From: Tetragenococcus koreensis | Lineage (GTDB): Bacteria > Bacillota > Bacilli > Lactobacillales > Enterococcaceae | Length of the DNA: 64,000 nt | NCBI RefSeq assembly: GCF_003795145.1 | Contig: NZ_CP027786.1 | Span: 1,550,001 to 1,614,000 of the forward strand | Reading direction: 5' to 3' | Shown here: positions 18,067 through 33,087 of the stretch, in pieces | Layout of the letters: each line of letters opens with the position of its first letter | Numbering within the stretch: the first letter of the stretch is position 1 | Made by a program: the position numbers and the translations under genes | The notes under the pieces: model-generated | What the model was told of the DNA's origin: nothing | Seen by the model: only the letters and a program-made list of their open reading frames with translations | Database searches by the model: none

Positions 18067-18220
18067 AATAGGAACTGAAGATAAGAGATCCCGGCAATGT
18101 GAATTTTACAAACGAGTGTTGGCTTGCTTTTGCCACTACTCGTTGTAAAAGATGCAGACGTAAGCAATTTTACATGGATCATTGCTGGAAAGTATCGATT
18201 GTCCCAGTTCCTATTTTTTT
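18067..18220 (+). other. Long nested hairpin element ending in a T-run
   Basis: Three nested inverted repeats share one axis: AATAGGAACTG (18067-18077)/CAGTTCCTATT (18205-18215), CCGGCAATG (18091-18099)/CATTGCTGG (18180-18188), and TTTTACAAACGAGT (18104-18117)/ACTCGTTGTAAAA (18138-18150), capped by TGGC/GCCA. Six T follow the outer arm. It can serve as terminator of the lysine transporter operon, but is far larger than needed. Confidence 0.7.
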
Positions 18221-18275
18221 GAAAATAATTTAGAAAATTAAAAAGATTTTTTCACTTTATAATTGCTATTTCTAA

Positions 18276-18303
18276 TTGATTTTGTTAAGTTGTTAGTTAT
18301 AAT
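18276..18303 (+). promoter_or_regulatory. Promoter of brnQ
   Basis: TTGATT (18276-18281), a 16-bp spacer and a perfect TATAAT (18298-18303). Transcription would begin near 18310, only 7-16 nt before the possible start codons. Confidence 0.65.
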
Positions 18304-18325
18304 ATTGTGAAAGAAGTTGGTTGAT

Positions 18326-19675
18326 TTGAAAAAGAAGCTATTATTTAGAGATTATTTAACCATTGGTTCCATGCTCTTCGGCTTGTTTTTTGGCGCAGGA
18401 AATTTGATTTTCCCAGTCCATTTAGGCCAAGAAGCTGGAGCAAATATTACCGCAGCTAATTTAGGTTTACTAGCTACAGGTGTCGGCTTACCTTTTTTAG
18501 GAGTTATCGCGATGGGCGTTTCGCAAAGTAGCGGGGTATTTGAGTTGTCCTCACGAGTTAATAAACCTTATGCCTATATTTTTACTATTTTGCTTTATCT
18601 CGTTATCGGACCTTTTTTTGCTCTGCCGCGTTTGGCCACAACTTCTTATGAAATTGGGATCGCACCACACGTTCCTAGTGGGCAACAAGGTCTTGTGTTA
18701 GCGATTTTTAGTGTTTTATTTTTCGTTACAGCCTGGTGGTTTTCTAGAAAACCCTCGAAGATTCTTGATTATGTCGGTAAATTTTTAAACCCAATCTTTT
18801 TAGTTCTATTAGCTATTTTACTGATACTAGCATTTGTTAATCCGTTAGGAGGAGTCGCTAGCGCTCCTGTACATCCAGACTATTACAGTGGTGCTTTTTC
18901 AGGTGGATTTATTGAAGGCTACAATACCTTAGATGCGCTCGCTTCATTAGCGTTTGGTATTTTGATCATAGAAGCAATTAAAAATCGCGGAATCAAAGAA
19001 CCTTCGACCATTGCCGTCGATACTATAAAATCTGGTACCATTAGTATTGTTTTAATGGGGATTATTTACAGTCTTTTATCTTATATGGGGACTATGAGTT
19101 TAGGTGAATTTCCTGTCAGTGAAAATGGCGGAGTTGCTTTAGCCCAAATATCTCAATATTATTTAGGCACCTATGGCAGTATCGTATTGGCGCTGATTGT
19201 TATTGTTGCTTGTTTAAAAACGGGAATTGGTTTGATTACCTCATTTTCTGAAACTTTTTCTGGGTTGTTTCCTAAATATAAATATTTATTTTTTGCAACA
19301 CTCGTTAGTGCTATGGCTTGTTTATTTGCTAACGTTGGTTTAACCAAAATCATTGAATTAGCCACACCTGTCTTAATGTTTTTATATCCTTTGGCAATGA
19401 CTTTGATCATTTTAGCGATTATTGGACGACTATTTAATAATGATCGTCGAGTATACCAAATTACTACCTTATTTACTTTGATTGCTTCAATTATTGACGG
19501 TTTGAATGCCGCTCCGCCAGCAGTAAGTCAAACGGGGATTGCCCAAACCTTCATTCAACTAGGCGAACAATACTTCCCGCTATTTTCAATTGGTATGGGA
19601 TGGGTATTACCAGCTTTAGTCGGATTTATTATTAGTTTAGTCTGGTATGCAATTACCCGACATAAACATGCTTAA
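18326..19675 (+). CDS. brnQ: Branched-chain amino acid carrier, Na+/H+-coupled (BrnQ)
   Basis: About 449 residues with roughly 12 hydrophobic helices. The N-terminus [21 protein letters not shown] is the hallmark of LIVCS-family carriers, which import Leu, Ile and Val with a cation. There is no in-frame ATG before this motif. The TTG at 18326 ([10 protein letters not shown]) is preferred over the TTG at 18317, because it leaves room for the GAAAGAAG element after the predicted transcription start. It is monocistronic, followed by a strong terminator. Confidence 0.93.
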   Translation: MKKKLLFRDYLTIGSMLFGLFFGAGNLIFPVHLGQEAGANITAANLGLLATGVGLPFLGVIAMGVSQSSGVFELSSRVNKPYAYIFTILLYLVIGPFFALPRLATTSYEIGIAPHVPSGQQGLVLAIFSVLFFVTAWWFSRKPSKILDYVGKFLNPIFLVLLAILLILAFVNPLGGVASAPVHPDYYSGAFSGGFIEGYNTLDALASLAFGILIIEAIKNRGIKEPSTIAVDTIKSGTISIVLMGIIYSLLSYMGTMSLGEFPVSENGGVALAQISQYYLGTYGSIVLALIVIVACLKTGIGLITSFSETFSGLFPKYKYLFFATLVSAMACLFANVGLTKIIELATPVLMFLYPLAMTLIILAIIGRLFNNDRRVYQITTLFTLIASIIDGLNAAPPAVSQTGIAQTFIQLGEQYFPLFSIGMGWVLPALVGFIISLVWYAITRHKHA

Positions 19676-19691
19676 CGCTCAACTATTTTAT

Positions 19692-19720
19692 CCACCAGAA
19701 AAACTGGTGGGTATTTTTTT
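19692..19720 (+). terminator. Terminator of brnQ
   Basis: A CCACCAG/CTGGTGG stem with a 5-nt loop is followed by GTATTTTTTT, 16 bp after the stop codon. Confidence 0.88.
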
Positions 19721-19755
19721 ACAAAAAAATACCCGTTGGCGACGTAACCAACGGG
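19721..19755 (-). terminator. Terminator for the minus-strand LMW-PTP/hypothetical operon
   Basis: A CCCGTTGG/CCAACGGG stem is followed by TATTTTTTTG on the minus strand. It lies 130 bp past the hypothetical gene's stop codon and faces the brnQ terminator. Confidence 0.75.
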
Positions 19756-19883
19756 AACGGAGTAAATAAAAAGTGAAAAAGTTGTTTAAGTTTACCTTGC
19801 AACTATGATTACAGTATAAAAGATAGTTATGAAGAAATTATGACTAAAAGTTATTGAAAATTATAATTTGTGCAAGTCTTACA

Positions 19884-20252
19884 TTATCTCGCAAGTTTTA
19901 CATTTTTTCCGCTAGGAGATAAAATACTAACTTTATCAATCATATTAAGAGAAATCACGCGTATTAATTGCGGATTGCTTTTTAATTTTATAGCAATTTG
20001 ATCTTTATTTGTATTCTTACCTACAGTCCAACCGACAAGCACTTCAAATTTATCCACTTTTTCAGTTTTTAACTGTAGTATTAATAAACTATTTTGTAAC
20101 CCAGCTTCTTGTAATTTGGCATGAATATTTGCCAAATTTTCTTTTTCAACACGTTTATCATGGTCATCGCTTAAAAAATTATCTAACAATGTAGTAGAAT
20201 ATAACAGAATAAATTTTCCTAGTTTATTTAAAACTTTAGGCTTTTTTTCCAT
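19884..20252 (-). CDS. Conserved-looking hypothetical protein
   Basis: 122 residues, not recognised. It is Lys-rich with mixed charge, a moderately hydrophobic stretch LGKFILLYSTTLLDNFL near the N-terminus, and no Cys. The second half (VLVGWTVGKNTNKDQIAIKL, then VISLNMIDKVSIL) reads like a small alpha/beta domain. It lies 20 bp downstream of the LMW-PTP gene with its own AGGAGA site, so it is the last gene of the ruvA-ruvB-PTP transcript. No function is proposed. Confidence 0.7.
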   Translation of the reverse strand: MEKKPKVLNKLGKFILLYSTTLLDNFLSDDHDKRVEKENLANIHAKLQEAGLQNSLLILQLKTEKVDKFEVLVGWTVGKNTNKDQIAIKLKSNPQLIRVISLNMIDKVSILSPSGKNVKLAR

Positions 20253-20272
20253 AAGTTATCTCTCCTTTACAT

Positions 20273-20731
20273 TTAAGCTTCTTCTTTAAAGCGGTTTAAC
20301 CATGGCTTAAGTCCTTCCATCAGCATTCGATAGGTCTTTTCAAATTGACCAGAATACCATGGATCAGGAATTTCCTGCTGTTGTTTTCCTTTGACGACTT
20401 CCATATACAAATGAACTTTATCAGCCATTCCCTGTGGTGCGCGGTTGATTAAATCAGCCACATTTTGGTCATCCATCCCGATAATCCAATCGAACATATA
20501 ATAATCTTCGCTAGAGATAGGCCGCGAACGCATGTTAGTAAAATCAACGCCTTCACGTTTTAAAATGGCTTGGGTACCAGGGTGAGGCAGGTTCCCTTCT
20601 TCCCAACTACTAGTACCTGCTGAATCTACTTGTAATATGTATCCTCTTTCTTTACTGTATTGCTTCATCAAACCTTCCGCCATTGGGGAGCGGCAGATAT
20701 TTCCTAAACAAACAAATAAAACTTTTGGCAT
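20273..20731 (-). CDS. Low-molecular-weight protein-tyrosine phosphatase
   Basis: 152 residues. The P-loop VCLGNICRSPMAEGL near the N-terminus contains the nucleophilic Cys and the phosphate-binding Arg (CX5RS), and the general-acid Asp is in IPDPWYSG. These enzymes dephosphorylate tyrosine (or arginine) residues in cytosolic proteins. The gene lies 23 bp after ruvB on the same strand. Its physiological target cannot be inferred. Confidence 0.94.
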   Translation of the reverse strand: MPKVLFVCLGNICRSPMAEGLMKQYSKERGYILQVDSAGTSSWEEGNLPHPGTQAILKREGVDFTNMRSRPISSEDYYMFDWIIGMDDQNVADLINRAPQGMADKVHLYMEVVKGKQQQEIPDPWYSGQFEKTYRMLMEGLKPWLNRFKEEA

Positions 20732-20754
20732 ATACTTCTCCTTTATTTTACTTC

Positions 20755-21762
20755 TTAGTCTAATTTATCCTGGTAAGGATAATGGAAATGTTCATAAGAG
20801 CGAATGGTAGCAATTCTACCTCTCGGCGTACGCTTTAAAAATCCTTTCTGAATCAAAAAGGGTTCATACATATCTTCTACTGTCTCTTGTTCTTCACCTA
20901 TATTAACCGATAATGTACTCAATCCAACAGGTCCGCCACCATATAATTCAATCATCGTCTTAATTAATTTTTGATCAATATAATCTAGCCCTGCACTATC
21001 AACCTGCAATAGCGATAAAGCCCTATCCGCAATTTTTTGATCAATCACACCATCTGCTTGTACTTGAGCAAAGTCACGAATTCGTTTTAATAAACGATTG
21101 GCAACCCGCGGCGTACCACGAGATCGTCTTGCAATCTCAACTGCTCCTTCTGTAACAATTTCTGTTTGAAAAACAGTCGAAGACCGTAAAACAATTTCTT
21201 TCAGATCTTTTTCCTCATAGTATTCCATATGAGAGATAATACCAAAGCGATCTCTTAATGGGGCAGAAAGCATCCCTGCTCTGGTTGTGGCGCCGATCAA
21301 GGTAAATGGCGGTAAAGGAAAATGAACTGGATGAGCAGTTGTCCCTTGCCCTACCATAATATCTACATAAAAATCTTCCATTGCTGAATACAACATTTCC
21401 TCGGCTACCCGAGGCAATCGATGGATTTCATCTATAAATAACACATCGCCTGGTTCTAATTCATTCAATGTTGCAATCAGATCCCCTGGTTTTTCGATAG
21501 ATGGGCCACTTGTAGTGCGTAAGTGAACTTCCATCTCATTAGCAATTACCATGGCCATTGTTGTTTTTCCTAAACCAGGTGGGCCATACAACAGTACATG
21601 GTCAAGAGCTTCCTCTCTATTCTTGGCTGCCTTGATATAGATCGTCAATTCGTCTTTTACTTTGTCTTGGCCAATATATTGCGATAAAAATTGGGGGCGC
21701 AAAGATTTTTCATAAATTTCTTCTTCTTGGTTTGCATTTGGCGAACTTATTCGTTCTGTCAT
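20755..21762 (-). CDS. ruvB: Holliday junction branch-migration ATPase RuvB
   Basis: 335 residues. AAA+ motifs: Walker [10 protein letters not shown], Walker [10 protein letters not shown], sensor ATTRAGML with the arginine-finger region LRDRFG, then the C-terminal winged helix that binds DNA ([14 protein letters not shown]). It forms a hexameric motor on DNA with RuvA, whose gene ends 36 bp upstream. Length and motifs are standard. Confidence 0.97.
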   Translation of the reverse strand: MTERISSPNANQEEEIYEKSLRPQFLSQYIGQDKVKDELTIYIKAAKNREEALDHVLLYGPPGLGKTTMAMVIANEMEVHLRTTSGPSIEKPGDLIATLNELEPGDVLFIDEIHRLPRVAEEMLYSAMEDFYVDIMVGQGTTAHPVHFPLPPFTLIGATTRAGMLSAPLRDRFGIISHMEYYEEKDLKEIVLRSSTVFQTEIVTEGAVEIARRSRGTPRVANRLLKRIRDFAQVQADGVIDQKIADRALSLLQVDSAGLDYIDQKLIKTMIELYGGGPVGLSTLSVNIGEEQETVEDMYEPFLIQKGFLKRTPRGRIATIRSYEHFHYPYQDKLD

Positions 21763-21798
21763 ATCACCCCTCCTTCCGTTTAAAAAATAAAGTGATAA

Positions 21799-22389
21799 TT
21801 ATTTTTTCATCATTACTTTCAATGCCATCCGCAAATATTCATCGGTAGTCATTGGTTCTTCTTGTTGCAATATTTTATAAACTTTCTTGATTTCCTTATC
21901 AGTATAACCTAAAGCTTGTAAAGCTTCCATTGATTCATTTAGCGCTGGATTTTCTTGTGTCTGTGTCGTATTTTTATTTGTCGTTGGCGCTTCTTCCAGC
22001 TTACCTTGCAAATCTAAAATTAATTGCTGGGCAGTTTTTTTACCGACACCAGGAAATTTTGTCAAAAAAGTGATATTGGAAGATTCAATTGCTGTGATTA
22101 GCCCTTCGTGGTCTTCATTTGCCATAATTGCCAGCCCACTCTTAGGTCCGATTCCAGAGACACTAATCAAACGTAAAAATAATCTTTTTTCTTCCAACGT
22201 GTTAAAGCCATATAATGTATGCGCATCTTCTCGAATGACTTGATGAACAAAAACTTTTATTTGTTGATTCATTTGATCACTGTATTGATAAGGGTTTCCT
22301 ACAGCGATTAGGTAGCCAATACCATTATTTTCTATAACGATATAAGCAGGATGGATCTCTGTTAAATTTCCAATTATATATTCGTACAT
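21799..22389 (-). CDS. ruvA: Holliday junction binding protein RuvA
   Basis: 196 residues from the ATG at 22389 ([14 protein letters not shown]), which follows AAAGGA. The OB fold is at the N-terminus, two helix-hairpin-helix motifs in the middle ([15 protein letters not shown] and [16 protein letters not shown]), and a RuvB-binding helical domain at the C-terminus after a polar linker. It holds four-way junctions for RuvB. It is the first gene of the ruvA-ruvB-PTP-hypothetical transcript. Confidence 0.96.
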   Translation of the reverse strand: MYEYIIGNLTEIHPAYIVIENNGIGYLIAVGNPYQYSDQMNQQIKVFVHQVIREDAHTLYGFNTLEEKRLFLRLISVSGIGPKSGLAIMANEDHEGLITAIESSNITFLTKFPGVGKKTAQQLILDLQGKLEEAPTTNKNTTQTQENPALNESMEALQALGYTDKEIKKVYKILQQEEPMTTDEYLRMALKVMMKK

Positions 22390-22419
22390 AATTTTTCCTT
22401 TCTGCACGTATGTTCCCTT

Positions 22420-22425
22420 ATTATA
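22420..22425 (-). promoter_or_regulatory. Extended -10 promoter of ruvA
   Basis: TGTTATAAT on the minus strand, about 30 bp before the ruvA start; no strong -35. The msrB terminator lies immediately upstream. Confidence 0.55.
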
Positions 22426-22445
22426 ACACAAACCATAGTAAAATA

Positions 22446-22477
22446 AAAAATCCGCTTTAAATTAAAGCGGATTTTTT
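22446..22477 (-). terminator. Terminator of msrB
   Basis: An almost perfect palindrome (AAATCCGCTTTAAATTAAAG followed by CGGATTT) flanked by A- and T-runs, 18 bp past the msrB stop codon. Confidence 0.85.
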
Positions 22478-22494
22478 ATAAGGGCCTTTCTTAG

Positions 22495-22932
22495 CTATTC
22501 TACATATTTCACGTAATCGCCATATCCCTTTTTGTCCATGTCATTTAAAGGGACGAACGTTAAAGCAGCTGAGTTAATACAATAACGCAAACCACCTTCT
22601 TCTTTTGGACCATCATTAAAAACATGACCTAAATGCGAGTCTGCTTGGCTACTTCTTACTTCCGTCCGTGGTTGTGCTAAAGTAAAATCAGCTTTTTCTT
22701 GGATACTTGAACCAGGTATGGGTTGAGAGAATGACGGCCAGCCGCAACCAGCATCATATTTACTCGATGAAGCAAAAAGTGGTTCTCCACTTACCACATC
22801 TACATAAATTCCCTTTTCATAAAAGTCATCATATTTTCCAGAAAAAGGGCGCTCTGTCCCATTTTCTTGTGTTACTTCATAAGCAGTAGAGGAAAGCTGT
22901 TCTTTTAAATCTTTTTTCGTATATTCAGACAT
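22495..22932 (-). CDS. msrB: Peptide-methionine (R)-S-oxide reductase
   Basis: 145 residues. MsrB motifs [19 protein letters not shown] and RYCINSAAL (catalytic Cys) are intact. The paired CxxC zinc sites of some MsrB proteins are absent, as in Bacillus MsrB. It repairs Met-R-sulfoxide in proteins using thioredoxin. It is a single gene between the rRNA operon terminator and its own terminator. Confidence 0.96.
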   Translation of the reverse strand: MSEYTKKDLKEQLSSTAYEVTQENGTERPFSGKYDDFYEKGIYVDVVSGEPLFASSSKYDAGCGWPSFSQPIPGSSIQEKADFTLAQPRTEVRSSQADSHLGHVFNDGPKEEGGLRYCINSAALTFVPLNDMDKKGYGDYVKYVE

Positions 22933-23015
22933 TTAATCACCTTCTTTAGCTACATTTTCTCTTGTTTAAGATAATTTGTCTAATTTTTTGCATTTTCTGC
23001 TTTATCTTACGACAC

Positions 23016-23047
23016 AAAAAAAGAACTCCGTTATCGGAGTTCTTTTT
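23016..23047 (-). terminator. rRNA operon terminator
   Basis: A stem AAAAAGAACTCCG / CGGAGTTCTTTTT with a TTAT loop lies 6 bp beyond the 5S 3' end on the minus strand. Confidence 0.9.
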
Positions 23048-23053
23048 GACTTG

Positions 23054-23169
23054 CGTGGCGACGTCCGACTCTCACAAGGGGATAACCCCTCACTACAATT
23101 GGCGCTAAGAAGCTTAACGACTGTGTTCGGCATGGGAACAGGTGTCTCCTTCTTGCGATCGCCACCACA
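23054..23169 (-). rRNA. rrf: 5S ribosomal RNA
   Basis: Minus strand begins TGTGGTGGCGATCGCAAGAA, contains CCATGCCGAACACAG and ends GTCGCCACGC, whose termini pair. About 116 nt. Last gene of the rRNA operon. Confidence 0.95.
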
Positions 23170-23256
23170 CACAAAATCATGTTGAGTGAACCTTTCGTTC
23201 TCTCAAAACTGGATGAAAAACAACCGCCATTTGCAACCGAAAACCCTTGAACCTGT

Positions 23257-27962
<4,706 letters not shown>

Positions 27963-28138
27963 ATTTGATCGATCAACACCGTTGATCGTTTCAGCTCTTG
28001 TTACTTTTACGCTTGCGTCTTGCTTGCGTTGTTGTTAATGTTTGTTGCTTCTTTTAGAAGCGCCCTACACATTGGTTCGTTTGCTTGCTTTGTTCAGTTT
28101 TCAAAGGTCTACTTAATCGTTGCTGTGTTAGCTTAATA

Positions 28139-28167
28139 ATACTATCACTTTTCCAACACATTGTCAA
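28139..28167 (-). promoter_or_regulatory. rRNA promoter P2
   Basis: TTGACA (28162-28167), a 17-bp spacer and TAGTAT (28139-28144), about 175 bp upstream of 16S. The leader between it and 16S has a GAAAACTGAACAAAG box and short repeats. Confidence 0.75.
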
Positions 28168-28223
28168 ACGTTTTTTATTTTTTCGAAATAAGAATTTTAA
28201 CAACGCTTTGTTGCAACTTAGTT

Positions 28224-28252
28224 ATCATAACAGCTGATATATTATTTGTCAA
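28224..28252 (-). promoter_or_regulatory. rRNA promoter P1
   Basis: TTGACA (28247-28252), a 17-bp spacer and TATGAT (28224-28229), 85 bp upstream of P2. A weaker third candidate (TTGACT, 18 bp, TAAAGT; 28334-28363) lies further upstream. The 28 kb gene-free stretch (27963-28443) is therefore rRNA promoter and leader. Confidence 0.78.
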
Positions 28253-28410
28253 CTACAATTCAACTATTTTTCTAATAAAATTTTAAATAACTATTTGAAA
28301 GAAATAATCTAGTTGTTTGCGACAACGTTGAATACTTTACCACGTACTACATTGAAAAGTCAATCATAAATTTTCATTATTTCTTTTCATTTTTGAAATG
28401 CTGTAAAAAG

Positions 28411-28446
28411 AAAAGACAGCCTAATATATAAGCTGTCTTTTTTTCA
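28411..28446 (-). terminator. Terminator of the ymdB-ymcA-mutS-mutL operon
   Basis: A stem AAAGACAGC / GCTGTCTTT with an 11-nt AT-rich loop, followed by TTCTTTTT on the minus strand, directly after the mutL stop codon and upstream of the rRNA promoters. Confidence 0.85.
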
Positions 28447-30486
28447 AGCTTCTGCTGAACGATGGGGATCCTGAATACGTTTAAACATTCTTTCCATATC
28501 GTAATTATCAAAATGAATCAGTACTGGTCTTCCATGTGGGCAATTAAATGGGTTTTCACATTTTGCCAAATCTTTCAATAGTGCCTGTGCTTGAGGTTCA
28601 TTTAAATAATGGTTGGCTTTGATTGACCTTTTACAGCTCATCATAATGGCAGATTTTTCACGAAACTTATGCACGCTTACTTCACCTGTAGTTAACAACA
28701 TATCAATCATTTCTCGCGTAATTTCTTCCTCTTGTCCTTGCGGGTACCAAGTAGGATGAGCTCGTACAATAAAACTATTGGCACCAAACTCTTCTAAATA
28801 AATGCCGACTCCTTGTAATAGTTCAGCTTGTTCTTTTAAACGAAGAGCATCACTATTAGGATAGTCAAGTACAATCGGAACCAACATTTCTTGTAAATCT
28901 TCGGACACTTCTCCGATTTTTTTTCGGAAATATTCATATTTAATACGCTCTTGAGCAGCATGTTGGTCAATAATATATAATCCATCTTCACTTTGCGCAA
29001 ATAAATACGTTCCATGCATTTGACCAAAGTATTCCAGTTGTGGGAAACGTTTTTCCGTTGGTTTTTCATCAATCAGCTTTTCCATCATCTGCCGGTTTTC
29101 TTTTTGATGGATATTTAATTCTGGGTGATCAGCCAGTGTTTCTTGCGTCTCTTTTTCAGGATACGCTTGTTCTTTTTCCACAGCCTCGGCTGAGGCATTT
29201 TTACTTTCAAGCGTATCTGCTTGACGATAAAACGTTGATGTATCAGCATCCGAAATGGTGTGCTCATAATTTTCATCAACTTTTCCACTTTTGTCCCCAG
29301 TTTTATCCACAGAGTTTTCCACAGGCGCATTTGCTGTTTCATTTACATAAAAATCACCCGTTTGTTTATCATAAGCTAAACTTGCATTTTCATTATTTTT
29401 GGCTTCTGCAAAATCCATTGACAGTTGTTGCGCTTTTTCCTGTTCATTATCTTCCCTAGAAAAGCTCAAATTATCAGCAGCATTAGGAATGAGGTTTTCT
29501 TCTCTTAGCCGCTCATTGATCGTTTTAGAAAGCAAGGCCGTCAATTCTTGTTCTTTTGATAAACGTACTTCCTGTTTAGTAGGATGAACATTGACATCTA
29601 CTAATAACGGATCCATTTCGATTTCAACAACTGCAATTGGAAAACGTCCTACCATCAACTTCGAACCATAGCCATTAACAATTGCTTTATTTAACGCAAA
29701 ATTTTTGATATAGCGTCCATTAACAATCGTTGATAAATAATTACGGTTGGCCCGAGTCACTTCGGGTAAGGTAACATATCCCTTGATTTTAAAATCCAAA
29801 TCTTCCGCTTGGATTTCACGCATTTTCTTAGCAGTCTGCACACCATAAATTCCAGCAATCGTCTGTTTCAAATCACCATTGCCAGAAGTTGCCAACATTT
29901 GATTTCCTTCATGGACTAAGCCAAAGGCGATATTGGGATGACTTAAGGCTAAACGATTAACAATATCCCCAATATGAGCCAACTCAGTTTGCAATGTTTT
30001 GACATATTTTAAACGGGCCGGGGTATTATAAAAGAGGTTTTCCACCACAATTTTAGTACCTTGACGTAAAGCAGATGGCTGTTTGTCTTCGATTTCTCCC
30101 CCTCTTAGATAAAGATAAGTACCTTGTGCAGCATTTTTGGCCGCTGATTCAAAAGTGATTTCAGATACTGAAGCGATACTAGGCAAAGCTTCGCCGCGAA
30201 ATCCCAGTGTTCGAATCCGAAATAAATCATCACGGCTGTGAATTTTACTTGTCGCATGACGTTTAAAGGCATTCTCCGCATCTTCTGGTTCAATACCTTC
30301 GCCGTTATCTGTAACCTGAATCTTTTTTAAGCCTGCTTCTTCGAGTAAAATATCAATCTGCGTACTATTGGCATCGATCGCATTTTCAATTAATTCTTTA
30401 ACCACCGATGCTGGACGTTCAACAACTTCTCCAGCCGCGATTTGATTTGTAAGTCGTTCGGATAGCTCCTGGATTTTATTCTCCAT
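28444..30486 (-). CDS. mutL: DNA mismatch repair endonuclease MutL
   Basis: 680 residues. The N-terminal GHKL ATPase has ERPASVVKELIENAIDAN, TDNGEGI and GFRGEALPSI. After a long acidic, low-complexity linker (about residues 345-480), the C-terminal dimerisation/endonuclease domain contains IIDQHAAQERIKYE, the DQHAx2Ex4E metal motif of nicking MutLs, and the CPHGRP motif. Such MutLs nick the nascent strand, so no MutH is needed. It lies 15 bp after mutS. Confidence 0.96.
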   Translation of the reverse strand: MENKIQELSERLTNQIAAGEVVERPASVVKELIENAIDANSTQIDILLEEAGLKKIQVTDNGEGIEPEDAENAFKRHATSKIHSRDDLFRIRTLGFRGEALPSIASVSEITFESAAKNAAQGTYLYLRGGEIEDKQPSALRQGTKIVVENLFYNTPARLKYVKTLQTELAHIGDIVNRLALSHPNIAFGLVHEGNQMLATSGNGDLKQTIAGIYGVQTAKKMREIQAEDLDFKIKGYVTLPEVTRANRNYLSTIVNGRYIKNFALNKAIVNGYGSKLMVGRFPIAVVEIEMDPLLVDVNVHPTKQEVRLSKEQELTALLSKTINERLREENLIPNAADNLSFSREDNEQEKAQQLSMDFAEAKNNENASLAYDKQTGDFYVNETANAPVENSVDKTGDKSGKVDENYEHTISDADTSTFYRQADTLESKNASAEAVEKEQAYPEKETQETLADHPELNIHQKENRQMMEKLIDEKPTEKRFPQLEYFGQMHGTYLFAQSEDGLYIIDQHAAQERIKYEYFRKKIGEVSEDLQEMLVPIVLDYPNSDALRLKEQAELLQGVGIYLEEFGANSFIVRAHPTWYPQGQEEEITREMIDMLLTTGEVSVHKFREKSAIMMSCKRSIKANHYLNEPQAQALLKDLAKCENPFNCPHGRPVLIHFDNYDMERMFKRIQDPHRSAEA

Positions 30487-30501
30487 TTACTTCCCTTCTT
30501 T

Positions 30502-33087
30502 CTATTCTTGTACCGATTGCTTCAGCTCGTATAATTTATTCAATGCATCTAGCGGGGTCATATCCAAAACATTTATAGCTTTTAACTGCGCCAATACATC
30601 AGACTCTTCTTCTGTAAAGTCATTAAATAAAGATAATTGTTGATCTTGTTCGGAACTTTCTGCAACTGAAGTTTCTTTGGGAATACCCTGATTTTGTAGT
30701 GTCTTCCCTTTTTCCAATGCTTGTAAAATGGTATCTGCTCTTTTTAGTAATTCTTCGGGTAACCCAGCAATTTTTGCTACATGGACCCCGTAACTTTTAT
30801 CTGCTGGGCCTTCCATCATTTTATGCAGGAATACTAGATCGCCATCTTTTTCGACCGCACCTACATGAATGTTTTTCAACTGTGACAGTTCATCTTGTAA
30901 GACCGTTAGTTCATGGTAATGAGTAGAAAATAATGTTTTAGCACCAACATGTTGGTGGATATATTCAATAATTGCTTGAGCTAAAGCCATGCCGTCATAG
31001 GTAGCCGTTCCTCTTCCTAGTTCATCAAATAAAACTAGGCTGTTAGGGGTGGCATGCAATAACGCTTGATTAGCTTCCATCATTTCAACCATAAACGTAC
31101 TTTGACCGGCAATTAAATCATCACTTGCTCCAATCCGAGTAAAAATGCGATCAAAAATTGGCATAACAGCAGATTCTGCTGGAACAAAGCAACCCATTTG
31201 AGCTAAAATCACCGTTAAAGCCAGTTGTCGCATATAGGTGCTTTTCCCCGACATATTCGGCCCAGTAATCAATAATATCAACGTTTCCTTGTCCATCTGG
31301 ATAGAATTCGGAATATACTCTTGAGCGCCTAAAACTTTTTCTACTACTGGATGACGACCTTCCACTATATTCAATTCTTTACCGTCACTTAATTGCGGCC
31401 GAACATATTGATAACGTTCACTGACCACAGCAAAACCTTGTAACACATCTGCTTTACTAATCATTTTTGCTAAGCGTTGCAACCGGTCAATTGCTTTTTT
31501 GACTTCTTTGCGCACATTTAAAAATAATTCATATTCCAAATCAACAGATTGTTCTTCTGCTTCTAAAATCAGTTTTTCTAATTCTTTTAATTCTGGCGTA
31601 ATAAAACGTTCTGCATTGGTTAAAGTCTGCTTTCGTTCATAGATTCCCTCTTCTAGATTCGCTAAATTAGCTTTAGTAATTTCAATATAGTAACCAAAAA
31701 CTCGGTTATAACCTACTTTCAAGTTTTTTATACCGGTTTTTTTACGTTCTTTAGCTTCAAGTTCAGCAATCCATTGTTTCCCATTACGCATCGCTTCACG
31801 GTATTTATCTAATTGTTCATTAAAACCATCTTTTATGACATTTCCTTCAGTAATAGATAAAGGGGCTTCTTCACTAATAGATTGACCAATCAGCTCCACT
31901 AAGTCTGTCATTGGCTCCATACCCTCTAAAGTCTCAGTCCATTCCCCTTGATCGATCCCTTGTAAAATCGTACGAATGGCAGGGATTTGTTCTAATGAAG
32001 ATTTCAATTGCAATAAATCTCGGCCATTGACATTGCCAAAAGCCACCCGTCCTGCTAAACGTTCAAGGTCATAAACCTTGGTCAAAGCTTCTTTTAAATC
32101 TTCTCGTTCAAAAAAAGCTTGCAGTAAACTTGCTACTTGGTCTTGCCGTTTTATAATTTCGCTTTGTTGAATCAAAGGACGATCCAACCATTGTTTTAAC
32201 AAACGTCCGCCCATAGCAGTTTTAGTTTCGTCTAAAAGCCATAAAAGTGTCCCGTGTTTTTTACCCGTTCGAATAGACTCTTTTAACTCCAAATTGACCT
32301 TTGAATAATGGTCCATTTTTAAATAATGATCCACTTCATAACTTTGAGCTTTTTGGATATGATCCAGGCTGCGTTTTTGTGTTAAAGAAAGATATTGCAG
32401 TAATTTCCCAGTGACCTCTTTTTCCAAATCAGACACAAGCCCACTTGTTAAAAACTGAAATTCAGCGTTGGGTTCGTACTCTTCTTGTGACGAAAATACA
32501 ACACCCAATCGTGTTTTTAACGTTTCTTTTAGTGATTCAGGTATTTCATTACTAGTTAAGACAATCTCTTTTGTCTGCAATGAAGAAGCTTCGTTTAACA
32601 CGCTTTCCTCATCTTGCAATAGGGTACTACACAATTCTCCTGTCGTTAAATCAACATAGCTTAGTCCATATTGGGTTTTGTTAAAAGCCAACGCGGTTAA
32701 AAAGTTATTATCTTTTGCACTTACGCCCTTGCCTTCCATTAAAGTTCCGGGCGTAACTAATTGGATGACTTCTCTTTTAACCATGCCTTTAGTTGTTTTA
32801 GGATCTTCAACTTGCTCACAAATCGCCACTTTATAGCCTTGTTCAACTAGTATATCGATGTAATTTGACGCTGCATGATAAGGCACACCGCACATTGGAA
32901 TAGGATCTTCAGCATTTTTATTGCGGCTAGTTAATGTTAATTCTAATAATTGCGCTACTTTTAAGGCATCATCATAAAATAATTCATAGAAATCACCCAA
33001 GCGATAGAACAAAAAAGCATCACGATATTGATCCTTGATGCTTAAATATTGTTCCATCATGGGTGTGTTTTTAGTCTTTTGAGGCAT
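30502..33087 (-). CDS. mutS: DNA mismatch recognition protein MutS
   Basis: 861 residues from the ATG at 33087 ([15 protein letters not shown]), which has GAGGAGG upstream. The start lies inside the last 17 bp of ymcA. The mismatch-reading Phe-x-Glu is in GDFYELF near residue 38. ATPase motifs are [27 protein letters not shown] and FSTHYHEL. The C-terminal tail ends in a beta-clamp/tetramer-like QDQQLSLF segment (QLSLF resembles a clamp-binding motif). Confidence 0.96.
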   Translation of the reverse strand: MPQKTKNTPMMEQYLSIKDQYRDAFLFYRLGDFYELFYDDALKVAQLLELTLTSRNKNAEDPIPMCGVPYHAASNYIDILVEQGYKVAICEQVEDPKTTKGMVKREVIQLVTPGTLMEGKGVSAKDNNFLTALAFNKTQYGLSYVDLTTGELCSTLLQDEESVLNEASSLQTKEIVLTSNEIPESLKETLKTRLGVVFSSQEEYEPNAEFQFLTSGLVSDLEKEVTGKLLQYLSLTQKRSLDHIQKAQSYEVDHYLKMDHYSKVNLELKESIRTGKKHGTLLWLLDETKTAMGGRLLKQWLDRPLIQQSEIIKRQDQVASLLQAFFEREDLKEALTKVYDLERLAGRVAFGNVNGRDLLQLKSSLEQIPAIRTILQGIDQGEWTETLEGMEPMTDLVELIGQSISEEAPLSITEGNVIKDGFNEQLDKYREAMRNGKQWIAELEAKERKKTGIKNLKVGYNRVFGYYIEITKANLANLEEGIYERKQTLTNAERFITPELKELEKLILEAEEQSVDLEYELFLNVRKEVKKAIDRLQRLAKMISKADVLQGFAVVSERYQYVRPQLSDGKELNIVEGRHPVVEKVLGAQEYIPNSIQMDKETLILLITGPNMSGKSTYMRQLALTVILAQMGCFVPAESAVMPIFDRIFTRIGASDDLIAGQSTFMVEMMEANQALLHATPNSLVLFDELGRGTATYDGMALAQAIIEYIHQHVGAKTLFSTHYHELTVLQDELSQLKNIHVGAVEKDGDLVFLHKMMEGPADKSYGVHVAKIAGLPEELLKRADTILQALEKGKTLQNQGIPKETSVAESSEQDQQLSLFNDFTEEESDVLAQLKAINVLDMTPLDALNKLYELKQSVQE

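Noticed and set aside
29040-29459. A 139-codon plus-strand frame opposite mutL
   Set aside because: It mirrors the low-complexity linker of MutL (His/Phe/Pro-rich translation), a typical shadow.
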